Translations under genes and position numbers: made by a program
Shown: in pieces, positions 19,157-28,663 of the stretch
Position numbering within the stretch: position 1 is the first letter of the stretch
How the letters are laid out: the number at the start of each line of letters is the position of its first letter
The notes under the pieces: model-generated
Told to the model about the DNA's origin: nothing
The model's input: the letters and a program-made list of their open reading frames with translations, nothing else
The model's database searches: none
Source: Phycisphaerales bacterium
GTDB lineage: Bacteria > Planctomycetota > Phycisphaerae > UBA1845 > Fen-1342
Direction of reading: 5' to 3'
Assembly: GCA_016716475.1 (NCBI GenBank)
Contig: JADJWG010000004.1
Span: 372,001 to 436,000 of the forward strand
DNA length: 64,000 bases

Positions 19157-19548
19157 GCTTCAGCATTGCGAATTTTGCGCTACGACTCGGACCTTCGGTG
19201 GCCTGCAAACCTCTTTCAGTGCATGGTTTACGCTCGATAGGGCACGCATTATCCGACTTTGGGCCAACTCAAGATTGCGACCGGTGTACGGAGCGTCCAA
19301 GCGCGCCGACTTCAGGAGTGGCCGCTAATCAAGCTGCATCTCATTCATGTTCACAGCGTCAGTCCGGAAACGCGCTTCTGCGGAGCGCGAGCTATACGCA
19401 TCCTCTTAACCCTCGGCAGGTCCGCAGTATGCTACGAGAAAAGCTTGCAGCGTCCCAGTGGTTGGCGTATAGTCGCCGATCAGCCGCAATATATAGTGGT
19501 CGCTGACCGACCCTTCGGACGGTTGGCGTGCGGTAGGACCGACAGGTA
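19157..19548. other. Non-coding gap before smc
   Basis: About 390 bp of lower-GC sequence lies between the PEP-CTERM promoter and smc. Short frames here have no coding character. It presumably holds the smc promoter; CAATATATAG near 19488-19497 is AT-rich, but no clear -35/-10 pair was identified. Confidence 0.4.
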
Positions 19549-22500
19549 GTGCCGGTGTTTCTGAAGCGAATTGTCCTGAACGGCTTCAAAAGCTTCGCAG
19601 ACCGAACCGAGTTCGAGTTCGGCGAGGGGATTACCGCGGTTGTAGGCCCGAACGGCTGCGGTAAGAGTAACGTGCTCGATGCCGTCCGCTGGGGGCTCGG
19701 CGAGCAGTCCGCCCGGACCCTCCGCGGCGGCAAGATGCAGGACATCATCTTCAGCGGTTCACGCTCCCGCAAGCCGGCTAACTTTGCCGAGGTTGAACTC
19801 GTCTTCGACAACCGTGGCCACATCCTTCGCCACGACGCGGAAGAAGTGGCGGTGGCGCGCACGCTCTACCGTAGCGGCGAGAGCGAGTATCGCATCAACG
19901 GCAAGGGCGCGCGCCTGCGTGATGTCCGGGAACTGCTGCTGGATACGGGTGTGGGGGTCGATGCTTATAGCGTGATTGCCCAGGGCAAAGTGGACCTGCT
20001 GCTCCAGTCCAATCCTGTCGAGCGGCGCGAAATCTTCGAAGAGGCCGCTGGCATCAGCCGTTACAAGGTCCGCCGGGTCGAGGCGCAGCGCAAGCTGGAA
20101 CGCACCCAGAACAACCTGCTGCGGCTGCAGGACATCGTCGAGGAGCTTGAGAAGCGGTTGCGCAGTGTGCGTCTCGCCGCCGGCAAAGCGCGTAACTTCC
20201 AGGAATACGATCGGCAACTGCGGGAACTCCGGTCGTCGTACGCGCTGGCCGAGTTCCATGAGCTGGAGCAGGCCCGCGCGCAACTAGCGGATACCGTTGC
20301 GACCCGCGCGCAGGAGTTGCACTCCGAACGCGCGGCGCTTGTGGCCGAAGAGGCCGCCGTGGTGCGCGTCGAGTCCGAGCGCGATGCCCTTACACATCGG
20401 ATCGAAGCGGAAGAAGCCGACTTGCGCGCGGCTCAGAACGCGCTCAGCACGCTCGCGGAGCGACTGGCGCAGATCGAGAAGCGGTTGCCGGAACTGGCGA
20501 CCCTGAGGGAACGCCGGCAAAGACAGGCCGAGGATGCGGCCGCGCGTCTCGCCCAGCAGCGCGAGCGCATCGCGACAGAGCAGGCGAACTTTCGTCAACT
20601 CGAGGTGGTCGAGGAACAGGCGTCCGCGCGCGTCACTGCGCTCCAGGGAGAGCGGGCGGCGGCTGAACGGCGGGCGGGGGAGCGGCGCAGTGAATATGAG
20701 CAGGAGCGTGAAGCTGCGTTCGAAGCGGCGCGGCGCGGCGCGCTGCTGCAAAATGAGCAGGTCAACGCAACGCAGCAGCGGGCGCGTTTCGAAGCACAAC
20801 TCGAACGCTTGGGGGCGCGCGCCCGGGATATCGAGCAGGAGCGCGGTGTACTGGCCGGGCGCCTGGCCGAGCTGGAGGAGCGCACGGCGCGACTCGACAC
20901 CGAAATCGACGGGGTGCGGCGTGTGCTCAACAGCGAGGAGGGTGAGCTCGCCGCACTGCATGCCGAAGCCGAGCAGCTCGACGAGGAGATCACCAGTCTG
21001 AAAGAGGGGCGGAGTGCCACCCTGTCTCGGCTGAAACTGTTGGAAGACATGGAGCGGCGGCTGGAAGGCGTCGATCAGGGCACACGCGCTGTCCTCGGCT
21101 GGCGCGGGCATGTGGATCACAACGGCACCGTGGCCGGGCTCGTCGCGGACGTCCTGCGTATCGATGGCCCGCGCGTCGGCGCCTTGCAGGCGGTCCTTGC
21201 GACGATCGAGAACCACATTGTCGTGCGGGAGACCGCCGCGTTTCTGGCCGCGCTGGAGCGGCACGGGGGGGCCCCGGGTCCGGTGCGTGTCGTCGCGCTG
21301 GATCGACTGGGCCGGGAACCCGCGCGCATCGCCTACGACCACGCCCCCGGCTACATCGGACGAGCCGCTGATTGGGTGGACTGCGAAGCGTTGTATCGCC
21401 CGCTGGCGGAGCGGCTGCTGGGGCGTGTCTTTGTCGTGGAAACACCCGAAGACGCGCTGCGGCTGGCGCCGGAAGCGCCGGTCGGCAGCATCTTCGTTAC
21501 CCTCGCCGGCGAGACCGTGGGAGCCGATGGTCGGCTGAGCTTCGGCACCTCCCGTGGTACGCTGGGGCTGATCAGCCGCAAGGCCGAGATTCGCCAACTG
21601 CAGGAGGAGCTCGAGTCACTCGAAACGCGCCTCGTACACCAAACCCGGCGTCGCATGGAACTCGACGCGGCCGTCTCGGACCTGCAACTGCGCAAGAGTG
21701 AGCGGCTTGAACAAATCGCGCGGCTGCAACGTGAGCACGCCGAGTCGCGGGGCGCGCTGGGCCGGGTCCACGAGGCCCGCGAGCGCCATGAGCGGGAGGC
21801 CCGGCTGCTGGCGGATGAGATGGGCGGGGTGCAGCGCTCGGCGCAGGAATTGCGGCAGCGCCTCACCGAGCTCGCCGCGGAAACCGCGACGACCGCCAAG
21901 GCCCAGCAGCAGCACGAAGCCCGCACGGCGGAACTGCTGGCCGCTGTACAGACCTTGGAGGGGGAGGTAGCCGGCCTGCAACAACAGTGTACCGAAGCGC
22001 TGGTGGCGCGCGGCCGGGCCGGGGAAAAGCGGTCGGCTGCGGCCGAAGCGCTGGCCGAATTGGAGGCGCAGGCGGACAACCTGGTGCAGGCGCAGGGGGC
22101 GGCCCGGCGCGAGGCCGATGAAGCGGCTTGGCAGATCAGCGCGGCAGAATCCGAGCGAGAAACGACGCAGGCGGCCCACCAGAAGCAGGAAGCGGAATGT
22201 GTCGTGCGGTCCGAACGGGTCGGGGCGCTACGGTCCGAGCGTGAGACGATTCGACTGGCGCTCGAGTCCCAGGTGACCGCAGTGCGCGGGCGCTATGCGC
22301 GGGTGGAGGAACTGGACGCGGCGCTCGGTGGCGAGCGCGTGCAGTTGCGTGAGTGCGAGGTGCGGAAGGAGGCCCTGACCACGCGCATCCGGGAGGAGCT
22401 CGAGATCGACCTCGCGAAGCAGTATGAGGGCTACGAGCACACCGAGCACGATTGGGCCGCGATCAAGGCGGAAATCGACGATTTGCGGGGGAAGATCGCA

Positions 22501-23124
22501 CGGCTGGGCAACGTGAACCTCGACGCGCTGACCGAGCTGGAGGAACTCACGCCGCGTTACGAGCAGCTCGTCGCTCAGCGTGACGATCTCACGTATTCCA
22601 TCGCGCAGCTCGAGCAGCTCATCACGGATCTCGACGACGAATCGCGGACGCGCTTCACGACGACCTTTGAGGAGATCCGAACGCACTTCGAAGAGATGTT
22701 CCGCAAACTTTTCGGCGGCGGAAAAGCCGATATCATTCTCGAGGATCCGACGCAGCCCCTGGAGTGCGGTATCGAGATCGTTGCACGACCACCGGGCAAG
22801 ACGTCGCAGACGATCTCGCTGCTGAGTGGTGGCGAGAAGACGATGACGGCCGTCGCATTGGTCATGGCCGTCTTTCGCAGCCGGCCGTCGCCGTTCGCAA
22901 TTCTGGATGAAGTGGACGCAGCCCTTGATGAAGCGAACACAGAACGCTTCAATGGGATCTTGCAGGAGTTCCTGTCGTACTCGCAGTTCGTCATCATCAC
23001 GCACAGCAAGCAGACGATGGCCAGTGCGGATGTGCTGTACGGAGTTACGATGGAAGAGCCGGGCGTCAGCAAGCGCGTGAGCGTCCGGTTTGAAGATCGC
23101 GTACGAGCGCCCTCGGTGGCGTGA
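19549..23124 (+). CDS. smc: Chromosome condensation protein SMC
   Basis: SMC is the ATPase that, with ScpA and ScpB, extrudes and organises chromosomal DNA. The 1191-residue protein (normal length) starts with a GTG giving MPVFLKRIVLNGFKSFADRT. It has Walker A GPNGCGKSN (about 33-41), two long Glu/Arg/Ala-rich coiled coils, a hinge around 510-670, and a C-terminal head with signature LLSGGEKTMTA and Walker B FAILDEVDAALDEAN. It is separated by 47 bp from a lysine-rich nucleoid-type protein, a sensible functional neighbour. Confidence 0.97.
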   Translation: MPVFLKRIVLNGFKSFADRTEFEFGEGITAVVGPNGCGKSNVLDAVRWGLGEQSARTLRGGKMQDIIFSGSRSRKPANFAEVELVFDNRGHILRHDAEEVAVARTLYRSGESEYRINGKGARLRDVRELLLDTGVGVDAYSVIAQGKVDLLLQSNPVERREIFEEAAGISRYKVRRVEAQRKLERTQNNLLRLQDIVEELEKRLRSVRLAAGKARNFQEYDRQLRELRSSYALAEFHELEQARAQLADTVATRAQELHSERAALVAEEAAVVRVESERDALTHRIEAEEADLRAAQNALSTLAERLAQIEKRLPELATLRERRQRQAEDAAARLAQQRERIATEQANFRQLEVVEEQASARVTALQGERAAAERRAGERRSEYEQEREAAFEAARRGALLQNEQVNATQQRARFEAQLERLGARARDIEQERGVLAGRLAELEERTARLDTEIDGVRRVLNSEEGELAALHAEAEQLDEEITSLKEGRSATLSRLKLLEDMERRLEGVDQGTRAVLGWRGHVDHNGTVAGLVADVLRIDGPRVGALQAVLATIENHIVVRETAAFLAALERHGGAPGPVRVVALDRLGREPARIAYDHAPGYIGRAADWVDCEALYRPLAERLLGRVFVVETPEDALRLAPEAPVGSIFVTLAGETVGADGRLSFGTSRGTLGLISRKAEIRQLQEELESLETRLVHQTRRRMELDAAVSDLQLRKSERLEQIARLQREHAESRGALGRVHEARERHEREARLLADEMGGVQRSAQELRQRLTELAAETATTAKAQQQHEARTAELLAAVQTLEGEVAGLQQQCTEALVARGRAGEKRSAAAEALAELEAQADNLVQAQGAARREADEAAWQISAAESERETTQAAHQKQEAECVVRSERVGALRSERETIRLALESQVTAVRGRYARVEELDAALGGERVQLRECEVRKEALTTRIREELEIDLAKQYEGYEHTEHDWAAIKAEIDDLRGKIARLGNVNLDALTELEELTPRYEQLVAQRDDLTYSIAQLEQLITDLDDESRTRFTTTFEEIRTHFEEMFRKLFGGGKADIILEDPTQPLECGIEIVARPPGKTSQTISLLSGGEKTMTAVALVMAVFRSRPSPFAILDEVDAALDEANTERFNGILQEFLSYSQFVIITHSKQTMASADVLYGVTMEEPGVSKRVSVRFEDRVRAPSVA

Positions 23125-23171
23125 GTGTTACTGTTTCCGTTCCTGTTTCTTCTTTTGTGAGGAAAAGCGCC

Positions 23172-23360
23172 ATGGCAAAGAAGAAAGCAGCCAAGAAGAA
23201 GGTGGCCAAGAAGAAGGCCGCCAAGAAGACCGCGAAGAAGAAGGCCGTAAAGAAGACGGCGAAGAAGAAGGCCGCCAAGAAGACGGCCAAGAAGAAGGCC
23301 GCCAAGAAGACCGCCAAGAAGCGCACAGTGAAGAAGGCGGCTGCCCCGCTCGGGCTGTAG
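23172..23360 (+). CDS. Histone H1-like lysine-rich protein
   Basis: From ATG 23172 (GAGG 9-10 bases upstream) the 62-residue protein is nearly all Lys and Ala in repeats of the type KKAAKKTAK, ending AAAPLGL. It resembles the C-terminal tail of histone H1 and bacterial HC1/HctB-like proteins, so it should bind DNA or RNA electrostatically. It lies directly after smc. The DNA repeat itself (GCCAAGAAGA-type units) can change length by slippage. Confidence 0.8.
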   Translation: MAKKKAAKKKVAKKKAAKKTAKKKAVKKTAKKKAAKKTAKKKAAKKTAKKRTVKKAAAPLGL

Positions 23361-23396
23361 GGCCTTCACGGCTGGCGGGCTCGCGCAGTGGACCTC

Positions 23397-23426
23397 GCGG
23401 CCGGGAGCGAAATCACGCCCGGCCGC
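23397..23426 (+). terminator. GC-rich hairpin after the histone-like gene
   Basis: A 9-bp perfect stem GCGGCCGGG/CCCGGCCGC with a 12-base loop begins 36 bp after the stop. There is no T-run. The rest of the gap to 23663 holds nothing recognisable. Confidence 0.4.
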
Positions 23427-23663
23427 CTGATCCGCGCAGTTCTCAAGCCCGCCCGGCTTTCTCGGAGCGTACGCTGGACCGCGACCGGCGGTTGACCCGA
23501 TCGTGAAATCGGGCGACCCCGTGTCAGGTTCGGCGTACGCTTCGTGCATTTTCCCCGGGGCAGGTGGTCGCGGGAATTCCACACCGTTGCACTTGGCAGG
23601 TCCTGGTTGGGGGGAACCCGTTCCAGCCCCCATCGCGGGCACGGCCGGCCCGTCAGGCGCGGT

Positions 23664-24428
23664 TTACCGATTCGTTGCCAGAATCCGGATCAACCCGACC
23701 GTGCCGGCTACCACCAGACTCACGAGCAGCAGGAAGAGCAGCATACCGACTGCGAAGCTCAGGATCGGCCAGCTCGAGAGCACCACGTCGCGCGCCGCTG
23801 GCACGAGCGACGCGACAATCGCGATGATCAGTGCTGCAAGGAAGATGGCCCCGATCGTGCCACGGCGATTGTCGGCAAAGGGCGCCATCCGCACCGTCAG
23901 GCAGACCGCGAGATACAAAAACAGCGCCGTCGGCCAGTTCGGCAGATCGCTTTGCAGGATCGCGGTCACTACGCCTTCCACCAGCGTGATCGAGTGCCGC
24001 AGCAGATTCCAGAACCCCGGGCCCGACATGGGCAGTGTCTGGGTGACACTCAGCAAGGGATCCTGTGGTCCACGCGGGCCGAGCACGCCCGCGCCCCAGA
24101 AATGTGCTACCAGGTAGAGGCAGCCCGCGCACGCTACGAGCGGCAATAGGCCCACCAGGATCGGCCCGATGATCGGTAGCCGCGGCTGCTCGGGGGTATC
24201 CGCCTCGGGCGCGCCGCGCTCGTCGTCACCCATGAGTTTTGCGTTCTGGACGGAATTGCCGCTGAGTAGCAAACCCAACACATAGCCCAATTGCGCCACC
24301 AGCGTGCCCGGCAACAGCACCGAGTTGACCACCCGCGGCTTGATCAGCCCGCTCCAGAGATGATGCACCCCCCACGCAGTAAACACGATGACCAGCAGCC
24401 AGAAGGTCAGCGCCGCATAAAGATCCAT
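23664..24428 (-). CDS. Hypothetical polytopic membrane protein
   Basis: The 254-residue protein has about six hydrophobic segments: residues 2-22, 38-55, 85-110, 145-165, 180-205 and 215-250. A short acidic cytoplasmic loop (DDERGAPEADTPEQP) lies after the second. ATG 24428 has GAGGTGGAACGG before it. No family motif was recognised. It is followed on the same strand (upstream) by the 166-residue hypothetical gene. Confidence 0.75.
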   Translation of the reverse strand: MDLYAALTFWLLVIVFTAWGVHHLWSGLIKPRVVNSVLLPGTLVAQLGYVLGLLLSGNSVQNAKLMGDDERGAPEADTPEQPRLPIIGPILVGLLPLVACAGCLYLVAHFWGAGVLGPRGPQDPLLSVTQTLPMSGPGFWNLLRHSITLVEGVVTAILQSDLPNWPTALFLYLAVCLTVRMAPFADNRRGTIGAIFLAALIIAIVASLVPAARDVVLSSWPILSFAVGMLLFLLLVSLVVAGTVGLIRILATNR

Positions 24429-24548
24429 CCGTTCCACCTCGCTCAGCGGCCGGTGCGGGGGGCTGGCCGTCCCTGGCCGCCCATCGTCCCGTGGCGTAAT
24501 TATGACCGCGGCTGCGCGGGAATCCAATCGGCAGCCCCCGCCCCTCGA

Positions 24549-25049
24549 CTATTCCGCCACCAGCGTAGTGCGAAGTTGTTCCAGGAGCCGGCTGCTGGCC
24601 GTGGTGATCGTGGGACCGACCGCTATCGGGGGGGCGGGTGCCGAGGTATTCAGCGTGGCGAAAAAGGCCTCGAGTCGTTGCAGGTAGAACCCGATGCGGT
24701 CAAGGAGCTTCGTGTCGAAGGTGACGTGTGGCTCGATAAGCAGTCGCGGCAGGTCGTAGGCAATTTTGTTGCGGTGGCGGCGGATCTCGTAGATTTCGTC
24801 GACGTGCAGGGGCTCCAGCACGCCCTGTGCTACCAGCCAGCGCAGTGAGGCCTGAAAGCGGCTGCGCGCGAGCGTCAGGACCTGTTGATCGTACTCCGGG
24901 TAGTTCCAGTCCACTTGCAGAAAGCAGTTGCGCACGCCGTCGACGACCGCGTTGCGCAGCAACTGGTACGAGGTCAGGAAGAGGGCGGTACGCACGAGGT
25001 TCGCGCGGACTACGTCCGGGGGCAACGGGTGGGTTTGGGCCTGGTCCAT
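24549..25049 (-). CDS. Hypothetical helical cytoplasmic protein
   Basis: The 166-residue protein begins MDQAQTHPLPPDVVRANLVR and has predicted helices throughout, with RSRFQASLRWLVAQGVLEPL and EIYEIRRHRNKIAYDLPRLL. The latter resembles the RNxxxH-like (HEPN-type) RHRNKIAY pattern found in many toxin or nuclease-associated proteins, but the match is weak. The ATG at 25049 has a GAGGAAGTTTG ribosome site. Function unknown. Confidence 0.65.
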   Translation of the reverse strand: MDQAQTHPLPPDVVRANLVRTALFLTSYQLLRNAVVDGVRNCFLQVDWNYPEYDQQVLTLARSRFQASLRWLVAQGVLEPLHVDEIYEIRRHRNKIAYDLPRLLIEPHVTFDTKLLDRIGFYLQRLEAFFATLNTSAPAPPIAVGPTITTASSRLLEQLRTTLVAE

Positions 25050-25212
25050 CAAACTTCCTCGAGCCGTGGCGCAATACGCAGTATCGCGCGCCACTGTCCG
25101 GCGGTCCACTGCGGCCGAAGACATTAGCACGCGGGAACGGGAGGGGTACGAAAACACGCCCGCAGGATTTCCGCCTGTGTGGGCCCGACCCGTGCAGCGG
25201 CCGACGGCCCGT

Positions 25213-25740
25213 TCACCCTCGCTGCGCCACGATCGGAGGATCGCCTCCGTCGGCCGGTACGTCGCGCAGGGCCTGCCGGATCGCGGAATCGAGCGCTCGC
25301 GGATCGAGATCGTTAGCCCGCACCTTCCCATCGCGGCCGATCAGGAAATTCGTCGGCACGCCTTCCACGTTGAAGAGCCGCGCAAGTTCCCCCTGCAAGC
25401 CCCCGGGCGCGTGGAACACCGTCCCGGGGACGCTGCGCTGCTTGAGAAATCGCTCCAGCGTCTCCGCCTGCGCATCCACGCTCGCGAGCAACAGCACAAA
25501 CCCTTCGGCCTCATAGCGCTCCTGCGCCTCCGCCAGCTTCGGCATCGCCGCGAGGCACGGTGCGCACCATGTGGCCCAGAAATCCAGCAGCACAACCTGG
25601 CCGCGAAAGTCGGACAGGTGGCCGGACGTTCCGTCGCTGCGTGTAAACTCGAAGTCCGGCACCTCCATCCCGACGTAGAAGCCCTGGATCTTCACGGCCC
25701 GAATGTCGTGTACCTGCGGCTCACCCGTAACCAGCTCCAC
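25213..25740 (-). CDS. TlpA/ResA-like thioredoxin domain, probably 3' part of a split gene
   Basis: The 175-residue frame is a thiol-disulfide oxidoreductase of the AhpC/TlpA type: VPDFEFTRSDG, LLDFWATWCAPC with the CxxC active site, and GVPTNFLIGRDGKV with the cis-Pro. It has no signal peptide of its own although such proteins act outside the cytoplasm. The GTG at 25740 lies only 2 bases after AGGAG, a poor start. The 12 codons before it are open in the same frame back to the TGA of the upstream gene, so this looks like the C-terminal domain of one longer secreted protein. Confidence 0.8.
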   Translation of the reverse strand: MELVTGEPQVHDIRAVKIQGFYVGMEVPDFEFTRSDGTSGHLSDFRGQVVLLDFWATWCAPCLAAMPKLAEAQERYEAEGFVLLLASVDAQAETLERFLKQRSVPGTVFHAPGGLQGELARLFNVEGVPTNFLIGRDGKVRANDLDPRALDSAIRQALRDVPADGGDPPIVAQRG

Positions 25741-25776
25741 GTCTCCTGACCAGGAGACATCCTTGGGCCCGGGGCC

Positions 25777-26751
25777 TCACCCCGGCGCAGTGCGCGCCCG
25801 ATGCCGCCGCAATTCCACGCGGTGCCTGCCGGCGGGCAGACCCGCGAATGTGTAGCGACCTTCACGATCCGTCAAAGTGCCGTAGGTCGTCGTGCCCTGC
25901 TCGCCGTCGATCGTCACCGTCACATTCACCTGCGCCATGCCCATACCGTCGGTGCCGAGTACCCGGCCGGAAAGCTTCGTGCCAGTAACCCCATCCGGGA
26001 AGAGCCGCTCGATCTTCTCGCCCGGTTGCGGCGTCAGAAGCTCCGCATACAGCAGTGGCGCGTACGAGAATTCCGGTGGGGTGCCGCGCCCGACAAACCG
26101 GTAGGTCTGTCCGGCCGGAACGAGCGGGTATTCGAACCAGCGGTCATCGTCCACCTGCTCGAACCAGATGCTGCCCCCGGCTCGGGGTGCGGCGGAGTCC
26201 GCAACCACCGATTCAGCCGTGCCCAAGCCCAGGCGCAGCGTGCCGCCGGGTCGCCACTCTGGTGGAGCCAGTGTACGCGGCAGCTTCACGCGCAACGCCG
26301 CGCTCGGGCGCAGTTCGACCCGCAACGTCTCGGAGCCCAACCGCGTCGGCACGACATCCGTGTACAGAGCCGCGTATTGCGAACGCCCAAGCGCGATCAA
26401 TACATGCTGCTCTTCTGGGTGCGCGAGGTCCTCCAGGCGAAAGCGTCCGTTGCGGTCGGTGCGGGTGGCAATCGCGGTGCGGCCCAGCGGCTTCACATCA
26501 TCGGCACGCAGGAGGCCGCCACCGGGAACCGTGAGTCGTCCGTCGGGACCGAGGTTGAGCAGCCCTTCACCGCCGGCAATGCCGATGCGGGCGTGTGGCA
26601 CGGGGTGGCCACTCTCCGCGTCGATGACGATCCCGACCACTGTACCGCGCTCCATCGCAGCGTCGGCGGCAGGGGGTACTTCAGGGGTAGCTCCGCCTGC
26701 GCTCGGCAGCAGCGCGTAGAAAGTGGCGAGCACGTACGCGACGAACGGCAT
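25777..26751 (-). CDS. Secreted protein with carboxypeptidase-regulatory-like domains
   Basis: The 324-residue product from ATG 26751 (GGAGGTCGGGGTT upstream) has a signal peptide ending near GGATP. It then has two CarboxypepD_reg-like beta modules: GTVVGIVIDAESGHPVPHAR...RFRLEDLAHPEEQ near the N terminus and LSGRVLGTDGMGMAQVNVTV...GRYTFAGLPAGRHRVEL at the end. Such modules are common in planctomycete surface proteins, often joined to a TlpA/redoxin domain. The TGA at 25779-25777 is the only stop between it and an in-frame TlpA domain. Confidence 0.8.
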   Translation of the reverse strand: MPFVAYVLATFYALLPSAGGATPEVPPAADAAMERGTVVGIVIDAESGHPVPHARIGIAGGEGLLNLGPDGRLTVPGGGLLRADDVKPLGRTAIATRTDRNGRFRLEDLAHPEEQHVLIALGRSQYAALYTDVVPTRLGSETLRVELRPSAALRVKLPRTLAPPEWRPGGTLRLGLGTAESVVADSAAPRAGGSIWFEQVDDDRWFEYPLVPAGQTYRFVGRGTPPEFSYAPLLYAELLTPQPGEKIERLFPDGVTGTKLSGRVLGTDGMGMAQVNVTVTIDGEQGTTTYGTLTDREGRYTFAGLPAGRHRVELRRHRARTAPG

Positions 26752-26930
26752 AACCCCGACCTCCGATTGTGGGGCGGTGCACACGCTGCGAGCGCCCGCG
26801 CGGCGCCACGCGTGTCCCGAGATCCTACGTAGCTCCGGCGCCCGACCGCAAGTAATTTTCCGTGTCGACGGCTGGAATCCACCTTTGCACCGGGCGCGGC
26901 GCCCGTGAAGACTGACCCTACAATGCGCGT

Positions 26931-27482
26931 ATGACGCCTGAAGCTTCCCGGCCCTGCGTAGCTCCCGACGTGTTCATCGCGCCCACGGCGTGGGTCGGCG
27001 GTAACGTCACGATCGGGGCCGCATCTTCCGTCTGGCACCACGTCACGATTCGCGGCGACGTCGCGCCCATCCGGATCGGGCAACGCGTCAACATCCAGGA
27101 CGGCACCGTCATCCATACCAAGACCGGTGTCCCGCTCGAAATCGAGGATGATGTCTCCATCGGTCATCGCGCTGTGGTCCACTGCCGCCGCGTCGGAGCC
27201 GGAACCCTGATCGGCATCGGCGCGATCGTACTCGACGATGCGGAGATCGGCCCCGGGAGCATCATTGCGGCCGGGGCGCTCGTTCCACCCGGTACGCGGG
27301 TGCCGTCCGGTGTGCTCGTGGTCGGCATGCCCGGACGTGTGCGGCGCGAGCTGAGCGCGGCGGAGCGGGAGTATCTTCAATTCGTAACCGCGCGATACCT
27401 CGATCTTGCCGGTCGACACGCGGCCGGGGAGTTCGCGGCGTACGAACGGCGCGAAGGTAGCTCGGAGCCCCCATCGGATTAG
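26931..27482 (+). CDS. Gamma carbonic anhydrase-like left-handed beta-helix protein
   Basis: The 183-residue protein has hexapeptide repeats of the left-handed beta helix (VFIAPTAWVGGNVTIGAASSV...). It also has the His pattern of gamma carbonic anhydrases: VIHTKTG, then IGHRAVVHCRRVG, giving three zinc-ligand positions. Family members (YrdA/PaaY/CaiE-like) may hydrate CO2, but many are inactive or have other roles. The C-terminal helix (SAAEREYLQFVTARYLDLA) is typical. It is divergent from the 25777-26751 gene. Confidence 0.87.
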   Translation: MTPEASRPCVAPDVFIAPTAWVGGNVTIGAASSVWHHVTIRGDVAPIRIGQRVNIQDGTVIHTKTGVPLEIEDDVSIGHRAVVHCRRVGAGTLIGIGAIVLDDAEIGPGSIIAAGALVPPGTRVPSGVLVVGMPGRVRRELSAAEREYLQFVTARYLDLAGRHAAGEFAAYERREGSSEPPSD

Positions 27483-27558
27483 TACTCGGGCGCCGGTTCC
27501 TCGAACCACCGGCCGCTTTGAGGAAGGTACCTGCTCACGACCGGTGCTGTGCCATGGG

Positions 27559-28551
27559 CTAGTCTCGATAAACCGCGTGACAATTCCTGCACGAGTCGGC
27601 GACCCGGGTGAAGGCAGCATTCAGCACGTCCACTTGGGCGTTTCCCAGCAATTCCCGTTCGAGTGTGGTCGCAGCCGCGGCGGAAGCGCGCAGCATCTCC
27701 AGAAACTCGGTTGACTGTCCCTTCGCATCGGGGTCGTCGAGAAAGACCCTCAGCAGGTCCGCGAGCCGGCCCGCTTCGGCGACGGGGACCAGGTCCGGGT
27801 GGTCCGCGGGCACACGCCAACCCGCCGCGCGGATCGTCTTGAGGTGGTCATAGGCGAGATCGATCGCCACCATCGTGCGCACCATGCCCGAGACAATCGC
27901 GATGGCCGGAAAGTCCGCTGGCGCAGCATCCAGTACCTCAGGCGGCGCAGGCCGTGCTTCTGCCACGCATGCGTAGAGACCGGTGTAGCTCGGGGCCGTA
28001 CCCGCGGCTCGCAGGAACGCGGTGGCCGTCTCGTTGTCAAGCGTGCCGAGCAGTACCGAGGCCACGGCCGCCGCCGTCGGACCGCGGTGTACGCCGTGGT
28101 GACAATGCACAAAGACCGGCCCGGGCAGATCGCGTAAAGCCCGCGCAAGGGTTCGCTGCTGCTCGGGAGCAAGACCGTTGTAGCCGACCGGTACATGCAC
28201 GTAGCGCATGCCGTGGGCGGTGGCGCGTTCGATGTCGGGCACCGCGCCGTCTACGGAAATGATCGTGCGAATACCAAGTTGCGCAAGTTGGTCAAAGGCG
28301 GCGTCGCCGGTCGGCCCGCTGCCGCTGTAGAGAACCGGCGTGACGACGAACAGATTATGCACCGGGCCTTCGGCCGCGGGCCCCGTGACCGGCGTGGGTA
28401 CGGGCTCCCGTGATGGGGTGTGACTGGCTGAGGCAACCGGGGCACGCGCTCCGTCACTGCATGCCGTGAGCAAGAGCGTAAGCGTGAGGATGCAAGGGGA
28501 AAGCGGTACAAACCAGAATAGAGCGGGGTTTCTTGGGTATCGCATGGACAT
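27559..28551 (-). CDS. Lipoprotein joining a Cx5R phosphatase-like domain and a cytochrome c motif
   Basis: The 330-residue protein has a lipoprotein signal (LLTAC, Cys 31). A dual-specificity/tyrosine phosphatase-like domain follows at about residues 65-190, with VFVHCHHGVHRG giving the HCx5R loop (Cys 140, Arg 146). A helical C-terminal region of about 130 residues ends in CRNCH (Cys 321, Cys 324, His 325), a haem c attachment site placed at the C terminus as in cytochrome c'-type helical bundles. It should be exported and attached to a membrane. The general-acid Asp of the phosphatase is not obvious. The combination is unusual; both motifs are seen directly. Confidence 0.82.
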   Translation of the reverse strand: MSMRYPRNPALFWFVPLSPCILTLTLLLTACSDGARAPVASASHTPSREPVPTPVTGPAAEGPVHNLFVVTPVLYSGSGPTGDAAFDQLAQLGIRTIISVDGAVPDIERATAHGMRYVHVPVGYNGLAPEQQRTLARALRDLPGPVFVHCHHGVHRGPTAAAVASVLLGTLDNETATAFLRAAGTAPSYTGLYACVAEARPAPPEVLDAAPADFPAIAIVSGMVRTMVAIDLAYDHLKTIRAAGWRVPADHPDLVPVAEAGRLADLLRVFLDDPDAKGQSTEFLEMLRASAAAATTLERELLGNAQVDVLNAAFTRVADSCRNCHAVYRD

Positions 28552-28663
28552 GACAGACCTCTCTCATCCCGCGCTAACCGCGCTACGTTTGCGGAGTGTA
28601 ACACGATAGCGCCCGGGGAAGCTCCTTTCCCGGCCCAGTCCAGTTCCCGCGGGTCGGCCGTGG

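Noticed and set aside
20284..21597. 437-codon minus-strand frame inside smc
   Set aside because: It mirrors the biased codon use of the SMC coiled coil and has no ribosome site or known motif.
23121..23171. Longer N terminus for the histone-like protein
   Set aside because: The upstream codons overlap the smc stop and lack Lys/Ala character, whereas ATG 23172 has a good ribosome site.
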